Assembly: GCF_963678635.1 (NCBI RefSeq)
Contig: NC_087065.1
Location: 44,799,919 to 44,859,918 of the forward strand
Direction of reading: 5' to 3'
Length of the DNA: 60,000 bases
Origin: Symsagittifera roscoffensis
Taxonomy: Eukaryota > Xenacoelomorpha > Acoela > Convolutidae
The translations under genes were made by a program, and so were the position numbers. Shown piece after piece: positions 56,341-60,000 of the stretch (the first letter of the stretch is position 1; the number at the start of each line of letters is the position of its first letter). The notes beneath the pieces were generated by a model that was given only the letters and a program-made list of their open reading frames with translations, ran no database searches and was not told where the DNA came from.

Positions 56341-57870
56341 AATACGCAAAAAAAACCACTTAAACAAAAAATGTATAGGACAGATCTATTCCCCTTAGTA
56401 GAAAAAGAAAAACTATTTGATAAAATAAATTTATCAGGACTTCCAGATATAGATTCAAAATACACAAAAAACCAAGTTTTTGATCTACATGAGCCTTTAG
56501 ATAACATAGCTCCTTCAAAAACAGAAATTGAAAATATCTTTCTACCAGCCACAACAATAATGACACTTGGGCTACTACAAAAACATCAAAACTTCATTAG
56601 AGAACTAAAGTTTTGGTACAAAAATAAAACAAGAACCATAAAAGCAGATAATACAATTCTAGGAAACAAAACACTACTTAGATACTTCAGAAAAATAAAT
56701 AGCACATCTCTAAACGAAAATACCAATATTTTAAAATACCAAACATCTGAGTTAAAAGTACCCTGATTACTTCTAACTATGATACTCCTAGTATTTCACA
56801 TTTCACATTCCCTAAATACAAAAGGACATGCAGGATCAGAAAAAACTTTCTCAAATTCTATCCAAACTTTTTACACTCCAAAGGCAACGATTTGGATTGA
56901 AGTATTATGTAACGATTGCATAACATGCCAGTTGAATAAACCATACCCACATCTGAAACAAATAGCAGAAAAACAAGACATTAAATGACAAAGTTTATAT
57001 TTCAACCACAGAATCTCATTTGATACAGAAGGACCGAAATCACCCTCTTCAGAAGGAAACTCATATATAATGATTATAGTTGATGCAGTTACACACTATC
57101 AACCCAGTACCTCATTGTAATGTCTATTATACATATACAACACTTTACGAACAATAGATAGCAAAACCTAGATTACCATAAATCCTTGTCACCGATAATG
57201 GCACTGAATTCATAAATAAAGAAATCATCCCCTTATGCCATCTATACAACAAAATCACAAACCACGATTGTCTCATGCCCCATTGACTAATGGTTTAGTC
57301 GAAGGTATGAACTGTTTACTACAGGAATAACTCAGATGTAACATAAAGGGAAATGATACAAAATACACTGAATGGTCAACAGATGTAAAATTTTTTCCCT
57401 TAGCTTATAATTCACAGATAACAAAAACTCTAGGAATATCACCTTATGAAATTGTTTTTAATCAAAAACCACGGAAACCAATAATGTTCACAGCAATTTC
57501 CTCAAAAACACACAAGGCTATTGACAACCTACTAATGAATCAATTTGTTGCAATTTACAGTTACACACGCACTATGAAGACCATTTTCATCACCTACAAA
57601 TCTTACAATTAGCTTCCGGCACACATGCCGAATTAATTCCAAAAAGAGATAAAAAACACAATGAATTTTATCAAAAAATAGCCAAAATACTCCTACAGAG
57701 GCAGAATGTTCAATCACAAATTAATTCATGATTCACACCAGCTACAAACCTAAAAGTTGGAACGTATGGCTTGATACAAAACTTTGTAACACAAAAAGGA
57801 ATAACTAAAAAATTACAACCAATCCGAATGGAACATCTCAAATTATTGACAAAACACTGGTAGAGTATAT
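56341..57870 (+). pseudogene. Ty3/gypsy pol: integrase, decayed
   Basis: A linker (56371-56766) leads to the zinc-binding part, HISHSLNTKGHAGSEKT and CNDCITCQLNKP (HHCC), at 56779-56988. The catalytic core follows in broken frames: ISFDTEGP (first Asp, about 57010), VTDNGTEF (second Asp codon 57194-57196) and NGLVEGMN (Glu, near 57300). SYNSQITKTLG-like sequence and FNQKPRKPIMF close the core. A TAA near 57118 and several shifts inactivate it. Confidence 0.65.
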
Positions 57871-58356
57871 AAATTTTTTGATTCAAATAAAAAGGAAATA
57901 GTTCAACACAGAAACAATTTTTACCATATTACCCAAAGAACACGCTCTTTGCGAACTAACACAATTTTACTCCTTTACAGGACTAACGTTTGTCCACGAC
58001 CATTCAGACGATAAGCACCAACAAACACGTGATATAAATTGTTTGACACAATCGACCAAAAAATAAAGAAATTAAAAATACACGACCAAAATCTCGACAT
58101 AATTGTTCGACACAATTATTAGAACCAAAAAATAAAGAAACTGAAAATACCCGACCAAAATTAGCAGTAAGCAAGTACCTCAAAAACAATGGAAGAATCG
58201 AAAATTAAAAGAAAATTTTTTATCACAAGAAACAAAAAAAAATCTCAACAACGACAATCATCACGACTCAGAAGTCAACCACGAAAAGGTTACAAAACTT
58301 TCATTCCACAATCTAAAATATTACAGAAAGGTGAATTTCAAAAAACGTCTTTCTAA
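57871..58356 (+). pseudogene. Ty3/gypsy pol tail with short repeats and a basic ORF
   Basis: A diverged direct repeat of about 70 bp (CCAAAAAATAAAGAAA) occurs near 58059 and 58124. At 58189-58356 an ATG opens a 55-residue very basic peptide (SKIKRKFFITRNKKKSQQRQ; PRKGYK). It probably represents the C-terminal tail of pol rather than a separate gene. Confidence 0.35.
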
Positions 58357-59273
58357 TTGATCAATTATTTCAAACTTTAGAAAACGTAATAAAACCTTTC
58401 TTCTCTTTCTAAAATTCATGCTGACACTCTTGAATAATTAGTTCAACTTTAGCCAATCAGAAACTTTTTGAACATCACCCCAATCTGACCACACTTCTTT
58501 AGCCGACATTTTACAGACTTGAAACATATATGAAACTATTTTTTAAAGAACTTCAGGTCAAACATAAGCAACACGCTCATTTTTGACAACCGAAAAAAAA
58601 ACAAAATCTGAATATTACAACCCTTCCCTATCAACTAGTATAAAGATCAACAATATTGTCACAACGTACACTCCAATTTTCCCTCAAGGAAAAATATTAA
58701 ACTAACCTAAAGGGAAAATAAAACATAATCATTTAGCCTAAAATACAAATAACTCCTGAATACCCTCGATCATCCAATTAATAAAAACAAAACTGGAAAG
58801 CTCATTCTTAGACCCTCAGACTTCCCCTCACCAAAAACTGCCTATATTCAACCCACTTGTCAAAAGTCAAAAAACAAAACGACCACACTCATTTTTTGCC
58901 TCGGAAAATAAAAAATATTTCGGCGAGATGAATCATTTCTCAAATGCTTCTTTCTCACTGAGTTTGACTCCTCAAATTAATATCCTAAAGAGTTTTTTCA
59001 TTTCTGTCAATTTTTTTTTCAAATTAGTATAATTTTCATCATAGACACCTTTGGAATACTTCTCCTCCTCCTCGTAATTTTTTGCAGTTTTTTCAAATTT
59101 TTTCACTCACTACAAAAAGCCTATCTCAACTTCATAAAATTTTTTGACCACCTCCTCAGGTGCAATATTTCAACGAATATTTAAATATTAAGACATTTAT
59201 TCGGCAAGAAAGGCACTTTTAGGCAAGAAAGACAAGATACTTGTCACTTTTCTAGTCTCTCTAATTTTTACAA
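58357..59273. other. Non-coding stretch between the two gypsy copies
   Basis: A+T-rich and without recognisable genes. It should include the end of the first element, but I see no polypurine tract or obvious LTR. Confidence 0.35.
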
Positions 59274-60000
59274 TATGTAAATAATAAATAAAATAATTAA
59301 AAAAGGCAATAATAACCTTTGAACTGGCAACAATTTATTTAATCATTTTCACCAAAAAATATTATAAACAAAATAAATTTTCTTCATAAGTAAAAAAATT
59401 ATTTAAAACACTATTCAAAACTTCTAATCAACAACCAACACAACAGTCCCCACCAACTCCGACATCCCAGGAGTCACCAACAACACCAACGTCTAGTCAG
59501 ACAACTCACACCCAATCATCAACACGTACTTCACTTCCAAAAAATCCATATACCTTTGAAGAATATACCTGTAGATCGCAACGTACCTCTAAGCGAACCA
59601 TAATACGAACCAACATACAATAAAAATTCTTCTCTCCAACAAGCCTCCGACATCATAATCAAAACCAAAATCAAACATTTACAATAGACAGACAAATCAT
59701 ACATCCAAGACGTAAAAGAAACTTTACATCCCAGAGTTCATTTTGATATACCCTCCTCACCATCCCCAAATCCTTTGGATCTTTACAATAATACAATTCA
59801 AAGTACCCCTCCACCCTAACAAACATTTTCACGACAAAACACCCCGAACAAACCATCGGAAAAATTAGGATCAGCCCCACGTCCGAGCAAAATCGTGAAA
59901 ATCCCTTTCACCCCCATCTTCAACACAACGTGTCCCACATTGGATGACAAACGCTTTCACTCAAGGTGAACCAAACTTGGCAAACGACCCTATAGATATC
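59274..60000 (+). pseudogene. Second Ty3/gypsy copy, 5' region (cut by the window end)
   Basis: It starts TGTAAATAATA and follows 54477-55218 closely to the end of the window, with one deletion of about 26 bases (after GAAGAA near 59562) and scattered substitutions. Because the shared part reaches the window edge, it could be either the 5' end of another element or a very long LTR. Confidence 0.5.

Noticed and set aside
54888-59880. Identical - strand frames at 54888-55097 and 59671-59880
   Set aside because: They are the same because the two gypsy copies share the DNA; the frame is antisense to the element and short.
1-60000. CRISPR arrays, rRNA genes, bacterial-type operons or Shine-Dalgarno sites
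   Set aside because: None seen; the intron, SINE-like and LINE content and the ORP gene point to an animal nuclear genome.

Overview
This window reads as animal (invertebrate) nuclear DNA. It holds an oxysterol-binding-protein-related gene of the ORP5/8 type, a spliceosomal intron, and animal-type mobile elements: CR1-like LINEs with a PHD finger in ORF1, a Penelope-like element, Mag-like and other Ty3/gypsy LTR elements, a hAT-type MITE and tRNA-like SINE pieces. A run of 200 N at 43950-44149 marks a draft assembly. I cannot name the species. Most of the window is A+T-rich, retroelement-laden and gene-poor.

Region 1 (1 to about 9.2 kb, + strand) is a compositional island of about half G+C by eye. 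It carries one very long reading frame that starts before the window. It runs in one frame to 5484, crosses a 56-base intron (GTAAGG donor, TACTAAT branch site, AAG acceptor) and continues in the matching frame to about 8719. The frame is broken by seven isolated TAG/TGA codons but shows no frameshift. An SGNH (GDSL-type) hydrolase domain with all four signature residues is split by the first TAG. The hexamer CTTGAG occurs about 35 times in the first 10 kb, on one strand and also outside the coding part; a few are expected. I could not assign the rest of the protein to a family.

Region 2 (about 11.5-23.2 kb, - strand) is a head-to-tail array of four decayed CR1-like LINE copies that share the same truncation junction. 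Region 3 (about 23.1-34.3 kb, + strand) is Penelope-like sequence, with a Mag-like LTR retrotransposon (26221-32182, LTRs of about 254 bases) nested inside the Penelope reverse transcriptase. The LTR element has gag, protease, RT and RNase H remnants but no recognisable integrase. In its place are about 2.2 kb of unfamiliar polar coding remnants with a degenerate 2A-like motif.

Region 4 (34-40.9 kb) is non-coding, with an apparently perfect 789-bp tandem duplication and copies of a hAT-type MITE. Region 5 (40.9-43.6 kb, - strand) is the one clearly intact gene: an uninterrupted 892-residue ORP with a PH domain, sterol/lipid-binding domain and C-terminal membrane anchor, but with the family signature EQVSHHPP changed to ECVSINPT. 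Region 6 (43.6-53 kb) has two orphan ORFs, a LINE fragment, tRNA-like repeats and a 12-bp-period minisatellite open on both strands (Val/Asp/Glu one way, Thr/Ser the other). Region 7 (53-60 kb) has a MITE with a perfect 8-bp target duplication, a decayed Ty3/gypsy element lacking RT, and the start of a second copy in direct orientation.
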